Assembly: GCF_000429405.1 (NCBI RefSeq)
Contig: NZ_AUBU01000001.1
Coordinates: forward strand, 443,321-507,320
Direction: 5' to 3'
Length of the DNA stretch: 64,000 nucleotides
Source: Algoriphagus marincola DSM 16067
GTDB taxonomy: Bacteria > Bacteroidota > Bacteroidia > Cytophagales > Cyclobacteriaceae
The translations under genes were made by a program, and so were the position numbers. Under the pieces are notes generated by a model, which saw nothing but the letters and a program-made list of their open reading frames with translations, ran no database searches and was not told where the DNA came from. Positions 32,431 to 41,003 of this stretch are shown piece by piece (position 1 is the first letter of the stretch; every line of letters starts with the position of its first letter).

Positions 32431-32467
32431 AAAAAAGAAACCCCGAATACTTGAAGTAAACGGGGTT
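32431..32467 (-). terminator. terminator of the intact tRNA(CAU) gene
   Basis: AACCCCG (32439-32445) and CGGGGTT (32461-32467) with the inner TACTT/AAGTA pairing and a T-run on the minus strand, immediately after the tRNA 3' end. Confidence 0.85.
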
Positions 32468-32469
32468 AG

Positions 32470-32543
32470 TGGGCCCACCTGGGCTCGAACCAGGGACTTT
32501 CTGATTATGAGTCAGATACTCTAACCAGCTGAGTTATAGGCCC
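32470..32543 (-). tRNA. tRNA with anticodon CAU (elongator Met or Ile2)
   Basis: 74-nt tRNA read leftwards. Acceptor strands GGGCCTA and TGGGCCC pair over 7 bp (one G-U), D-arm AGCTGGTTAGAG, anticodon stem TCTGA/TCAGA with loop CTCATAA, T-arm CCTGGTTCGAGCCCAGG, discriminator A. The 3' CCA is not encoded. A CAU anticodon with this non-initiator structure is either elongator methionine tRNA or the isoleucine tRNA modified by TilS to lysidine; I favour Met, from memory of similar Bacteroidota sequences. It is the only intact copy in a cluster of four related units. Confidence 0.9.
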
Positions 32544-32576
32544 AATACTATTTTTAAATGTTCCAGCGACCTTCTG

Positions 32577-32592
32577 TCCCGATGTATCGGGA
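32577..32592. repeat. palindrome TCCCGATGTATCGGGA, copy 3
   Basis: Identical to copies 1 and 2, again followed by GAGTCAGAAGCT. Confidence 0.85.
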
Positions 32593-32616
32593 GAGTCAGA
32601 AGCTCTAACGAACTGG

Positions 32617-32634
32617 TCCCGATCGATATCGGGA
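32617..32634. repeat. palindrome TCCCGATCGATATCGGGA
   Basis: Same 7-bp arms as the other copies with a CGAT spacer, at the 5' side of tRNA-like copy D. It is 24 bases from the previous palindrome. Confidence 0.8.
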
Positions 32635-32814
32635 GCCCAATATTTTTATCTTGAACTTTTATTTATTTAAAGCTTCAAGTACTTGATTCAGCATTTTTCG
32701 ATCGTTATCGAAATTGCCTCAAATCCATGATTAAAGCGACCTATTGACTTTAACTCTTGGTTTTGGGATTGCAATGTTACATATTTGAAAGCATATTCAC
32801 AACCATACTACTGG

Positions 32815-33444
32815 ATGAAAAAAACACCTGATGCCGACTTTTTGATCTTTGACTTGGGCAATGTGATCATTGATATTGATTATAACCGTCCGCTATCACT
32901 TCTTCGTCAGCAACTTCCAGAAGAAAGACACTATTTGGTGGATGAATTTTATCATACGGATTTTCATAAATCTTATGAAAAAGGACAGATCAATTCTGCC
33001 ATTTTCAGAGATGAAGTCAGAGCATATTTTGAAAAAAATTGGTCTGATGAGGAGGTAGATAAGCTATGGAATTCACTATTGGGCAAAATTCCTGCTGAGC
33101 GCTTGAAACTCGTTCATGAGGTGAAAAAACATTTCCAAGTGGGGGTTTTAAGTAATACAAATCTTATTCATATCCTGGCGGTCAATGATATTCTAAGTCA
33201 GGATCATGGTGTTGCCAACTTTGATCCGATTTTTGACTGGGTTTTCTTAAGCCATGAAATGGGCCTCGCCAAACCTGATGCAGCCATCTATGAAAGAATG
33301 CTTACAGATCTACGAACAGCTCCTGAGCGGGTGGTGTTTTTTGATGATTTGAAAGAAAACGTGGAGGGAGCAGCTGCACTTGGTATTCAAGCTGTACATG
33401 TGACCGGGCCGGAAGTGATTTTTGACTATTTAAAATATGTATAG
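32815..33444 (+). CDS. HAD family phosphatase (YihX-like)
   Basis: About 209-residue haloacid dehalogenase-type hydrolase. Motif I is FLIFDLGNVIIDID, the form found in sugar-phosphate phosphatases of the YihX type; motif II SNTN (VLSNTNLIH), motif III Lys in LAKPDAAIYE and motif IV FFDDLKENV are all present. The start is ATG 32815 (MKKTPDADF); a longer frame from 32785 begins with TTG in upstream AT-rich sequence. It overlaps the next gene by 8 bases, so the two are coupled. Substrate not determined. Confidence 0.88.
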   Translation: MKKTPDADFLIFDLGNVIIDIDYNRPLSLLRQQLPEERHYLVDEFYHTDFHKSYEKGQINSAIFRDEVRAYFEKNWSDEEVDKLWNSLLGKIPAERLKLVHEVKKHFQVGVLSNTNLIHILAVNDILSQDHGVANFDPIFDWVFLSHEMGLAKPDAAIYERMLTDLRTAPERVVFFDDLKENVEGAAALGIQAVHVTGPEVIFDYLKYV

Positions 33445-34543
33445 TAGAAAAGAGTATCTCCGACACGGAGTTCTGTTTTTTCTTACTTTGATAGCAGCTA
33501 CGCTTGCAGGAGGTGAATGGGTCTATGGAAGGTCTGTTTTTGGCTCGGAAGAATCAGCACTTACTTGGGCGTATTTTTTTAAGTCGTTTTCTTACTCTAT
33601 CCCTTTTGTAGGTATCTTACTTATCCATGAATTGGGGCATTTGTTCACCTCAATTTATCATCGTGTCAAATGCTCGCTTCCATTTTTTATCCCTGCTTGG
33701 TTTGGTTTTTTGGGAGCGCCTTCTTTGGGTACACTAGGTGCTGTCATCCGAATGAAGGGATTTGTTAATTCCCGAAAGAAATTCTTCGATATCGGGGTAG
33801 CGGGTCCTTTAGCAGGATTTGTCGTTGCATTAGGAGTCTTGTTTTATGGATTCTTGAATTTGCCTCCTGCTGATTACATCTACGAAATTCATCCCGAATA
33901 TTTAGACCCCAATTTTGAAGGCTACGAAGGGGCAATTGAATTTGAATTGGGTCAAAATCTCCTTTTTTGGATGATGACTGAGACCTTAGCAGACCCTGAG
34001 CGCATGCCTGCTATGTCTGAATTAATCCATTATCCTTACCTTTTTGCGGGCTATTTGGCCCTCTTTTTCACCGCACTTAATCTACTGCCGATCGGGCAAT
34101 TAGATGGCGGTCATGTTATTTTTGGACTTTTCCCCAGACATCATGAAAAGATTTCATTGGTCGCCTTCACTGCATTTATTTTCTATGCCGGTCTTGGGGT
34201 AATTAGTCCCTATCTGTCAGCTAGCGAACTCATTTTCAGAATTCCTCTTTACGTTGGGTTTCTATTTATCTGCTATTTCAAGTCTGGCCTTTCGGTTCAA
34301 AATAGGATTACTATTGCACTCAGTATTGCGGCAGTTCAGTATTTGATGGTCTTTTTCCAGCCCACACTGGAAGGCTATCAAGGTTGGCTCTTGTTTGCTT
34401 TTTTATTAGGAAGAATCATGGGGACTAGACATCCTGAAGTCTCTGGATTTAAAACTTTAGATTCTAAAAGACAATGGATTGGATGGTTGGCTATTTTGAT
34501 CTTCGCCTTTTGCTTTTCTCCTCAGCCATTCATCTTCAGCTAA
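33437..34543 (+). CDS. site-2 protease family (M50) membrane metallopeptidase
   Basis: 368-residue polytopic membrane protein. The zinc site HELGH in ILLIHELGHLFTS (near residue 60) and the second ligand region LLPIGQLDGGHVIFG (near residue 220) define M50/S2P. No PDZ domain is present, in contrast to RseP. About seven or eight hydrophobic helices. Family members cut transmembrane substrates, often in signalling. Target unknown. Confidence 0.9.
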   Translation: MYSRKEYLRHGVLFFLTLIAATLAGGEWVYGRSVFGSEESALTWAYFFKSFSYSIPFVGILLIHELGHLFTSIYHRVKCSLPFFIPAWFGFLGAPSLGTLGAVIRMKGFVNSRKKFFDIGVAGPLAGFVVALGVLFYGFLNLPPADYIYEIHPEYLDPNFEGYEGAIEFELGQNLLFWMMTETLADPERMPAMSELIHYPYLFAGYLALFFTALNLLPIGQLDGGHVIFGLFPRHHEKISLVAFTAFIFYAGLGVISPYLSASELIFRIPLYVGFLFICYFKSGLSVQNRITIALSIAAVQYLMVFFQPTLEGYQGWLLFAFLLGRIMGTRHPEVSGFKTLDSKRQWIGWLAILIFAFCFSPQPFIFS

Positions 34544-34547
34544 ACAA

Positions 34548-34570
34548 AAAACCCAGCTATTGCCGGGTTT
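34548..34570 (-). terminator. terminator of the rhodanese gene
   Basis: AACCCAGC (34550-34557) pairs with GCCGGGTT (34562-34569) with one G-U pair and a 4-base loop. On the minus strand it is followed by TTTTTTG. It lies between convergent genes. Confidence 0.7.
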
Positions 34571-34593
34571 CTACTGATCTTGTTTAATTCACT

Positions 34594-34890
34594 TTAAAGC
34601 TCGCGATAGGCCATAATCCCTCCAAGAACATTACGTGCTTTCGAAAAGCCTTTTGTTTCTAAAAACTTTTTGGCATTGCCACTTCTGGCTCCGCTTCTGC
34701 AATGAATGATGATTTCCTCATCTTTTTTTCCTTCCAATTCATCAAGACGATGCGGTAGTTCTCCTAGCGGGATATTGATCGCTCCCAAGTTATCATCTTC
34801 GTATTCCCATTCTTCACGGACATCCAAAAAGACAAATTTATCTCCCTTGTCTAGTCGTTCTTTGAGTTCTTTGACTGTGATATCTTCCAT
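34594..34890 (-). CDS. rhodanese-like domain protein
   Basis: 98-residue single-domain rhodanese (sulfurtransferase fold). The catalytic cysteine is in IIIHCRSGARS (near residue 67); VFLDVREEWEYE is the CDC25/rhodanese N-terminal motif. Cytosolic. Last gene of a probable operon with the T9SS and PASTA proteins. Its ATG follows the preceding stop by one base. Confidence 0.92.
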   Translation of the reverse strand: MEDITVKELKERLDKGDKFVFLDVREEWEYEDDNLGAINIPLGELPHRLDELEGKKDEEIIIHCRSGARSGNAKKFLETKGFSKARNVLGGIMAYREL

Positions 34891-34891
34891 A

Positions 34892-36700
34892 TTATTTGAC
34901 TAAAATTCTAAATGATTGAGGGCCTGCCGAAGTCAATGCTCGAATCACATAAACTCCTGGTAGCTGGTCCGTAAAGTTAATGATTTCTTCATCAGCTCCC
35001 TGATACCGATCGGGGAAAATCTCCCGGCCAAAGGAATCGAAAATTCTCATTTCGGAATATTTACCCACCAAGTGAAGTTGGTTTTCTACAGGATTTGGAT
35101 AGTAGCGTAGATTTTCCCCAGGAATCTCAGATTCTGCAAATGGTGCATTAAAGCTTATGTGTGGTCTAATCAGTAATGATCCTCTTACTTCTTCATTTTG
35201 GGCCCAGGCACCATTGACATTGTAGAAAATTTTATCTGCCTGATCATTTTCTTTGTTGAGTCCTACGTAAATGAAGTCATTGCTAAACTGTGAGAAACCT
35301 ACAAAAAACTCTCCTTGAACCTGAATATTGGTATCAATAGGGAAGAAGATCAACTCCTCGCCAGCTTCTTTCAATGGGATCAGAAGTTCCTCTCTGTAAA
35401 TCGGCGTCTCCTCAAGGTCCTGCCAAACCAAAATATCAATGGGCTGGTCTGCCTGATCCGGATTGGTGAAATCGATAGATACTCCAGTAAGAAAAACTGG
35501 ACTGTCAACTTCATATTTGACGGCCAAAAGCCCTGAACGCTGATTGATTCCAGCTGCATAATCTGCTTGCCCCCCATCATAAGCAAAGAAATCTCGGATG
35601 GGGATGACGGATCTTACCGTATCATTGATTCGGTAATCTACTGATGCAAAAAAGGTCGTGTCTCCATTCTCTACACTAAATAAATTTTGATCCCCTGTGG
35701 TCAAATACGTTAAAATCTCAATTTCGCTTTCTGTGCTTAAAGCTGGCAATTCAGTGATAGCATTACTTTCAAAGACCCTTCTCTCTTGTGAATTGGGTAC
35801 AGGATTGAAAGGTGTGTTTAGATTTACAACAGTGCTTGATTCCCCATCTAAGCGAATAGAGTATTCCATTGCACGGAAACGATCCTCCAGATTTTTAAAC
35901 TCATTTGTGACTGGCAAAAGCTCTTCTGCAAGAAGGTCTTGATAAACCCCAAGCGGGACAGCCGTATAGTCCCCTAGAAAAAGTCTGCTTTCACGAGTAA
36001 GAGCCCGATCCAAATAGGATAAATCCTGAGCATCTCTATCAAAGCTTAAGAATACATAATCTAAAAGCCATGTATCGAAAGGACCAGCTAATCTGCCAAA
36101 ATTGACGAATCGAAATTGGAACTTGTCATGGAGAAACTCTCCGGATACCGGTACTATTTCCTGACTGAATTCTTCGGGGTTTTTGTCTGCCCCTCCATTA
36201 ATCGTCCAAACGGTATTCCAGACACTATCCGCATCTAAAAGCTGCAAAGAGAGCCGATCATTTTCGTCGGGCATTTCTGCCTGTCCTCCTGCCTGCCAAA
36301 AAAAACTGAGATAGAGGCTTTCTTGGCTCAGCTGCGCCAAATCAAAAGGTTTGGATGTCAAATAATCTCCAGCCCCTTGTTCTCTTATTTCTCTCGAATA
36401 GGGTCTACCGGTCGCATCCACGCCATCAAATACGATCACTCCTAGTGAAGGAGCATTGTTTCCCATACTGTTGCTGAAAGTACTGCCCTGAAATTCCCAT
36501 TTTAAGGTGTCCATTCCCTGCGAAAAGTCATCCCAAAAAGGAAGCGAATTAGTGCTGGCCAATCGACTAGAATTGGCAGATTGGGGATGGGATTTGTACT
36601 TCAATTTTGGTACGGGGCCAAACTCCACAAGCTGTGCCTCTACTCCCAAACTTGCTAGGGTAAAAAGTGTACACAGAACTATTTTGTGAAGAATCCGCAT
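34892..36700 (-). CDS. T9SS type A sorting domain protein, otherwise unknown
   Basis: 602-residue exported protein. It has a signal peptide (MRILHKIVLCTLFTLASLGVEA) and a C-terminal T9SS sorting domain: NLRYYPNPVENQLHLVG ... FTDQLPGVYVIRAL, ending FRILVK. The middle (residues about 50-220) has a jelly-roll look (LPFWDDFSQGMDTLKWEFQG, DTWLLDYVFLS). The type IX system would carry it across the outer membrane and attach it to the cell surface. No enzymatic motif seen. It follows the PASTA gene by 4 bases. Confidence 0.85.
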   Translation of the reverse strand: MRILHKIVLCTLFTLASLGVEAQLVEFGPVPKLKYKSHPQSANSSRLASTNSLPFWDDFSQGMDTLKWEFQGSTFSNSMGNNAPSLGVIVFDGVDATGRPYSREIREQGAGDYLTSKPFDLAQLSQESLYLSFFWQAGGQAEMPDENDRLSLQLLDADSVWNTVWTINGGADKNPEEFSQEIVPVSGEFLHDKFQFRFVNFGRLAGPFDTWLLDYVFLSFDRDAQDLSYLDRALTRESRLFLGDYTAVPLGVYQDLLAEELLPVTNEFKNLEDRFRAMEYSIRLDGESSTVVNLNTPFNPVPNSQERRVFESNAITELPALSTESEIEILTYLTTGDQNLFSVENGDTTFFASVDYRINDTVRSVIPIRDFFAYDGGQADYAAGINQRSGLLAVKYEVDSPVFLTGVSIDFTNPDQADQPIDILVWQDLEETPIYREELLIPLKEAGEELIFFPIDTNIQVQGEFFVGFSQFSNDFIYVGLNKENDQADKIFYNVNGAWAQNEEVRGSLLIRPHISFNAPFAESEIPGENLRYYPNPVENQLHLVGKYSEMRIFDSFGREIFPDRYQGADEEIINFTDQLPGVYVIRALTSAGPQSFRILVK

Positions 36701-36704
36701 TCGT

Positions 36705-37445
36705 TTAATTTTCTTTTCTGGAAATCCAAAGATCTATGGTTTCTCCTGTTTTGACTTGGGTTTGAGCAGGAGGGGCTTGACGGAAGACATATCCCGGAGG
36801 TACGGTGTCATTTTGATAGTAAACTTTTTCACCAACTCGAAGACCTGAACCCAAAATCAAAAACTCTGCATCTATCTCATCCATTCCCGTCAGCGTAGGC
36901 ACTTCCAAAATCTGATTTCCCAAACCATCTCCTACTACCAAATCGATCTTTTCTCCCTTGGGTATTTCAAAACCTTCAGCGATTGGTTGCCCCTTATATT
37001 GGAGCTCTAGAACGACATTGATCGCAATATCAGGTACGTAAATCAATTCTCCTCGTTCCAAGCCTAAGTTTGCTAATATTTCCTGTACGTTTTTGAGCTG
37101 AAGATTGACCAAATTCGGTAATTTGATCATCGGAGCATTCTGAGCGTTGAGCGTCAGATAAATTTTTCTTCCATCTTTTACTTGGTCTTCAGCTGGAGGA
37201 ATTTGCTTCAATACGGCGAGGGCAGGTGCATCTACACTGTATCCAGAGTCTTGAGAGACTTCATAGTTTAAGCCTGATTTTTCAAGGATGTTTACTGCCT
37301 CATCGAATGTATAGCCAGAAAGATCCGGTACCGAAACTGTTTCACCGTGATTAGTGTGCGTTGGCAAATAGATTTTCAGGAAAAGAAAGCCTAAAAGAAT
37401 CGAGGCCGAAATGATAAGGAGTAAATGGATGAATATTTTTTTCAA
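36705..37445 (-). CDS. PASTA domain membrane protein
   Basis: 246-residue protein with one N-terminal transmembrane helix (IFIHLLLIISASILLGFLFL) and three PASTA domains outside: VSVPDLSGYTFDEAVNILEK, KLPNLVNLQLKNVQEILANL and LEVPTLTGMDEIDAEFLIL. PASTA domains bind peptidoglycan fragments or penicillin-binding proteins. Unlike Gram-positive versions there is no kinase domain. Likely an envelope structural or sensing factor. Confidence 0.9.
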   Translation of the reverse strand: MKKIFIHLLLIISASILLGFLFLKIYLPTHTNHGETVSVPDLSGYTFDEAVNILEKSGLNYEVSQDSGYSVDAPALAVLKQIPPAEDQVKDGRKIYLTLNAQNAPMIKLPNLVNLQLKNVQEILANLGLERGELIYVPDIAINVVLELQYKGQPIAEGFEIPKGEKIDLVVGDGLGNQILEVPTLTGMDEIDAEFLILGSGLRVGEKVYYQNDTVPPGYVFRQAPPAQTQVKTGETIDLWISRKEN

Positions 37446-37629
37446 GGATTGCTAAGTCTAAAATTACTGTTTGAATTAGGGTTAAAGATAAATGGGAAAA
37501 TGGTAGGATGGAAATTCTTTCTTGGCAGAGCGAATTGATTGGGGTTAAAACGACAGAATATGGATTTTAAGTCTTTTACACGGAGTTTTATATCCTACTA
37601 ATACCAATTTATTTAGATCGCACAAAGGC

Positions 37630-37660
37630 AAAAAAAAGGCCGAAATTTTAATTTCGACCT
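37630..37660 (-). terminator. terminator of the M43 protease gene
   Basis: On the minus strand AGGTCGAAAT and ATTTCGGCCT form a stem with a TAAA loop, followed by TTTTTTTG. It lies just after the stop codon at 37670. Confidence 0.75.
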
Positions 37661-37669
37661 GATTTAAGA

Positions 37670-40600
37670 TTATTTGATGAAAACCCGCTGCATATCCTGC
37701 AGTGTAGGACTCACTATTCTAACGATGTAAAGTCCCGGAGAGAATATTTCTCGAGGGAAAGTATAGGTTTGGTTCAGCGTCTGTGGATAATCGACCTCGT
37801 GGACAATAGCTCCTGTCGAAGAGATAATCTGGATCGTCACATTCTCGTAGCGCGCTAGATTGAAAGCAATGTTGAAATAAGCTGTAGCTGGATTGGGGTA
37901 TATCAAAGCTCTTCCGTCAGCAGGAATTACGGGGTTTGGGTTGGCACTGAGGAAAAGCTCCAAATTATCCAAAAACACAGGGGTATTAGTTCCTTCACCT
38001 GCAGAAAGCACTGCGGCTAATCTAATTTCACTATTCCCATTTCCTGTAAAATCAGTCAGATTTACATAATTTCTCTGGAAATGCTCTCGATTGCTGATAC
38101 TGGCTGTACCAGGGACTGTTGAAATTTCATCCCCTACAGCTTCAAAAACAACTTCGTACGTGTCTCCGGCATCTTTACTGCCAAGGATTTGGAAACTTGT
38201 CTCGGGTGATACATCTCCAGCTGCCAAATCAAAGAATAAGGATGCTTGGGTATTACTAGATAGATTGAATACCGGTGATCCCAACCAATAGCTTTGACCT
38301 GCTTCTGGATTTTCAACGACACTCACATTTCCAGCCTCGCCACTTGATGGAAGAGATCGCCAAGATCCTTCATCATTTTGAGGATTGAGGCTAGTCCATG
38401 GTTCGATAGCAGTAGCAAAATTGAAGTTTTGTCTCCATGGAACAGGAGTTACTTCATTGTCTTCAATGATATACCGTTCTAGTGTACTTTCGTTTCCTTC
38501 GTTTTGGTCAAAGTTTGGAAAAAGTATTTCATAGTTTAGGCGATTCTTTCCACTTCCTGTACTATTTCCACCTGTCAAAGTGAAAGTTTCTCCAGGAGCA
38601 ACGGGATCTCCGCTCGCTAAGAATCCCTGAGGGGAACTTCCATTTACACTTTTTACAAACACAAAGTTGGAAATTGGAAGGTTTCCAGTATTGGTTACCT
38701 GAAGACTTTCATTTTGATATCTTCCATCTGAGATAGGGTTGGGGTTGATCAATTCCTCCATTTCTAGGGAATACCTAAACTCTTCCTGTTCCAGAATCCG
38801 GATATTTTTTAAGTAGACATTATTTCCGAATGCATTGACGGCAATAAATGCTATTCGTATTTTTCCTAGATCAGCAAATGGACTTAAGTTTACCAGTTCA
38901 GTTCTAAACTGAGATGAGTTTGTCGGGATAAATTCATTCAAGGTAGCTGCGGAGGTTGCCAATGATGCCCCGGATTTTTCATAGGTAGCATTTGCTATTT
39001 CAAAGGTGTTTCCACAGTCGGTGGATACGGCCACTATCAAGTCGTCTTGGAAGCCTTGCTGATTGTAAGGAGCATGGGCCATTTCAAAAACTAGTTGAGC
39101 GTTTGGAGTATTGCTCAAATCAATCACTGGTGAAATGAAGTAATCCAGTTCACCTGGAGCGTCATATTCATAGTTTCGAATAAATAATAGGTCTTCTTCC
39201 TCACCTGATATCGTTAAACTTGTTTGCTCCCAAGTAAATCCACCATCACCATTTTGGATAGTCCAAGAAGAGGGGATATTTCCTAAATCTAAGGATAAGG
39301 GAAGCGTTACTGCCTCCTGCACCACTGGATTTGATCGGGCTATGTTGTTTTCAATATTTTCGTCTGAGTTATTGTTGACCGCGACGATTTCGAATGCCAC
39401 CTCATTCTCACCTCCTTGAAGTTCGAAGCTATCAAAAGTAACTATGTCACTTTCACCCGTTGAAAGATTCAATGTGAAGGTCCTGTTTTGGACTTGCTGC
39501 CCATTCACTTGGAGAGTGATTCTTGCAGAGGTAATTGTGTTTTGCCCAGCATTTAGAACCTCTATTTGAGGAATGACAAGCGCATCACAAGCAAAGTCAC
39601 CGGGCTCGATTAGGCGAGAAATAGCAAGGTCACGATCGAATAATTCTGGATCCTGCGTCGCACGATTATTTACAAGGGTATTTCTTCTGGGACTATTTGC
39701 CAATACTGCATTGAATCGTTCTACTTGACCTTGGGTAAAAAGATTCATACAAGCATCAGGAGTATAGTCCATGTAATTTTGGATCATATCCTGAGAATCG
39801 CAGCTGAATCTAGAAGGGTTTGCATTACAAGTAGAATTAGAATTGTCTTGCAAAGGAGTGTCTTCAACAAAATCATCCACACCACAACCTCCGTCGCCCC
39901 AAATATGTCTCAAACCGAAATAATGACCTACTTCGTGTGTGGCAGTCCGACCAAGGGATGCATTAATGGCATTTCCACCTGAGCCAAAAAACCGATAATC
40001 CACTGTGACTCCATCCGTGATAGCCGGAGCTGGTGAGAAATTTAATCCCGGTAGGTCAGAAACAGGAAATGAAGCATAACCAATAAAGGGTGATGTGAGT
40101 GGAAGTACCCAGATATTGAGATATTCTTCTGGATTCCATTGTGAAAGTTGGCCAATTAAGGTTGCATCCTCCGGCAAATAGGAATTATTAGGTCCTTGTA
40201 CTCTGACCACCCCATTGGTTGGTAAGCCGTTTGGATCTTGTTTGGCTAGTACAAATTCAATATTCGCATCTGCTGCAACCGGTAAAAACTGTGCTGGAGT
40301 TTGGTTTGCGTCTGGATTTAATCTCCTGAAATCTTCATTTAAGATTCTGATTTGGGCCTCAATTTGAGAAAATGGAATATTACTTCCTTGACCAATTTCG
40401 GTTCCATTGTGAATGACGTGAACAACCACCGGAATTAATCGACGCTCCTCTTGGGTTTTTGCTAATATTTGAGGTTGGTTGCGTTGAGCTTCTATTTTTT
40501 GGTCAATCCAGTCTTCAAAAAAATCACGAGTACCGAAATAGCCCATTTCCTTAACCAATAATTCTTCTAATGCGCTGTGTCCGCATTTTTCGTTATGCTG

Positions 40601-40741
40601 GTGTGAAGATTTAGAGCCATTTGCTCCAAACTGATCCAATGGGCTAATAGTAAATTGTTGACCAAACGAAGCTCTAGCCAAAAAAACTAATGAAGCTACT
40701 AAGAGCAGATTTGACCAAATCTTAAAAAGAGACCTCCTCAT
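37670..40741 (-). CDS. M43 family zinc metallopeptidase with T9SS sorting domain
   Basis: 1023-residue exported protease. Signal peptide near residues 1-27. The pappalysin-type catalytic domain (about 100-345) has ATHEVGHYFGLRH, that is HExxHxxGxxH, near residue 270. The segment VDDFVEDTP follows, then DMIQNYMDYTPDACMNLFT with the Met-turn. A CARDB-like domain and two jelly-roll domains follow. The C-terminus (ALIYPNPATAYFNIAF ... GLYIVRIV) is a type A T9SS sorting signal. It is probably a surface or secreted protease that degrades environmental proteins. Single gene with its own terminator. Confidence 0.92.
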   Translation of the reverse strand: MRRSLFKIWSNLLLVASLVFLARASFGQQFTISPLDQFGANGSKSSHQHNEKCGHSALEELLVKEMGYFGTRDFFEDWIDQKIEAQRNQPQILAKTQEERRLIPVVVHVIHNGTEIGQGSNIPFSQIEAQIRILNEDFRRLNPDANQTPAQFLPVAADANIEFVLAKQDPNGLPTNGVVRVQGPNNSYLPEDATLIGQLSQWNPEEYLNIWVLPLTSPFIGYASFPVSDLPGLNFSPAPAITDGVTVDYRFFGSGGNAINASLGRTATHEVGHYFGLRHIWGDGGCGVDDFVEDTPLQDNSNSTCNANPSRFSCDSQDMIQNYMDYTPDACMNLFTQGQVERFNAVLANSPRRNTLVNNRATQDPELFDRDLAISRLIEPGDFACDALVIPQIEVLNAGQNTITSARITLQVNGQQVQNRTFTLNLSTGESDIVTFDSFELQGGENEVAFEIVAVNNNSDENIENNIARSNPVVQEAVTLPLSLDLGNIPSSWTIQNGDGGFTWEQTSLTISGEEEDLLFIRNYEYDAPGELDYFISPVIDLSNTPNAQLVFEMAHAPYNQQGFQDDLIVAVSTDCGNTFEIANATYEKSGASLATSAATLNEFIPTNSSQFRTELVNLSPFADLGKIRIAFIAVNAFGNNVYLKNIRILEQEEFRYSLEMEELINPNPISDGRYQNESLQVTNTGNLPISNFVFVKSVNGSSPQGFLASGDPVAPGETFTLTGGNSTGSGKNRLNYEILFPNFDQNEGNESTLERYIIEDNEVTPVPWRQNFNFATAIEPWTSLNPQNDEGSWRSLPSSGEAGNVSVVENPEAGQSYWLGSPVFNLSSNTQASLFFDLAAGDVSPETSFQILGSKDAGDTYEVVFEAVGDEISTVPGTASISNREHFQRNYVNLTDFTGNGNSEIRLAAVLSAGEGTNTPVFLDNLELFLSANPNPVIPADGRALIYPNPATAYFNIAFNLARYENVTIQIISSTGAIVHEVDYPQTLNQTYTFPREIFSPGLYIVRIVSPTLQDMQRVFIK

Positions 40742-40751
40742 GAAAGTGTAC

Positions 40752-41000
40752 TTAAGCTGTCGTCAAATTCACAGCTTCCACTCGAACGATTTCGGGAATG
40801 GCTCGCTTGATTGCTTCTTCTACTCCAGCTTTAAGTGTCATAGATGACATAGGGCAAGAACTGCAAGATCCTGTCATTTCAATCTTGAGCACCATATCAT
40901 CTGTAAGCTCTACGATACGAACATTCCCCCCATCGGCTTCCAAATATGGTCTGATGGCATCAAGCGCAAATTCAATTTGTTCTCTTAACTCTGGTTGCAT
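40752..41000 (-). CDS. NifU-type Fe-S scaffold protein
   Basis: 82-residue NifU C-terminal domain protein, a carrier for assembling iron-sulfur clusters. The core YLEADGGNVRIVEL and the CxxC site GSCSSCPMSSMTLKAGVE are intact. It lies 3 bases after the Mrp ATPase gene, a standard pairing of Fe-S carrier and Fe-S ATPase. Confidence 0.93.
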   Translation of the reverse strand: MQPELREQIEFALDAIRPYLEADGGNVRIVELTDDMVLKIEMTGSCSSCPMSSMTLKAGVEEAIKRAIPEIVRVEAVNLTTA

Positions 41001-41003
41001 TAT

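Larger units (their letters stand above)
32564..32637 (-). pseudogene. tRNA-derived fragment with two palindromes, copy D
   Basis: On the plus strand, the parts AGCGACCTTCTG, GAGTCAGAAGCTCTAAC and AACTGG follow the order variable arm, anticodon stem and D-arm of the intact tRNA. One palindrome sits at the anticodon loop (32577-32592) and a second, TCCCGATCGATATCGGGA, at the D-stem/acceptor junction (32617-32634). The T-arm is truncated. The D-loop sequence differs from the adjacent tRNA, so it may derive from another tRNA gene. Confidence 0.6.

Noticed and set aside
32149..32478. Leftward open frame of about 109 codons through the tRNA repeats
   Set aside because: It reads through terminators and tRNA-like sequence and has no family resemblance; the GIY-YIG frame in another phase explains the coding part.
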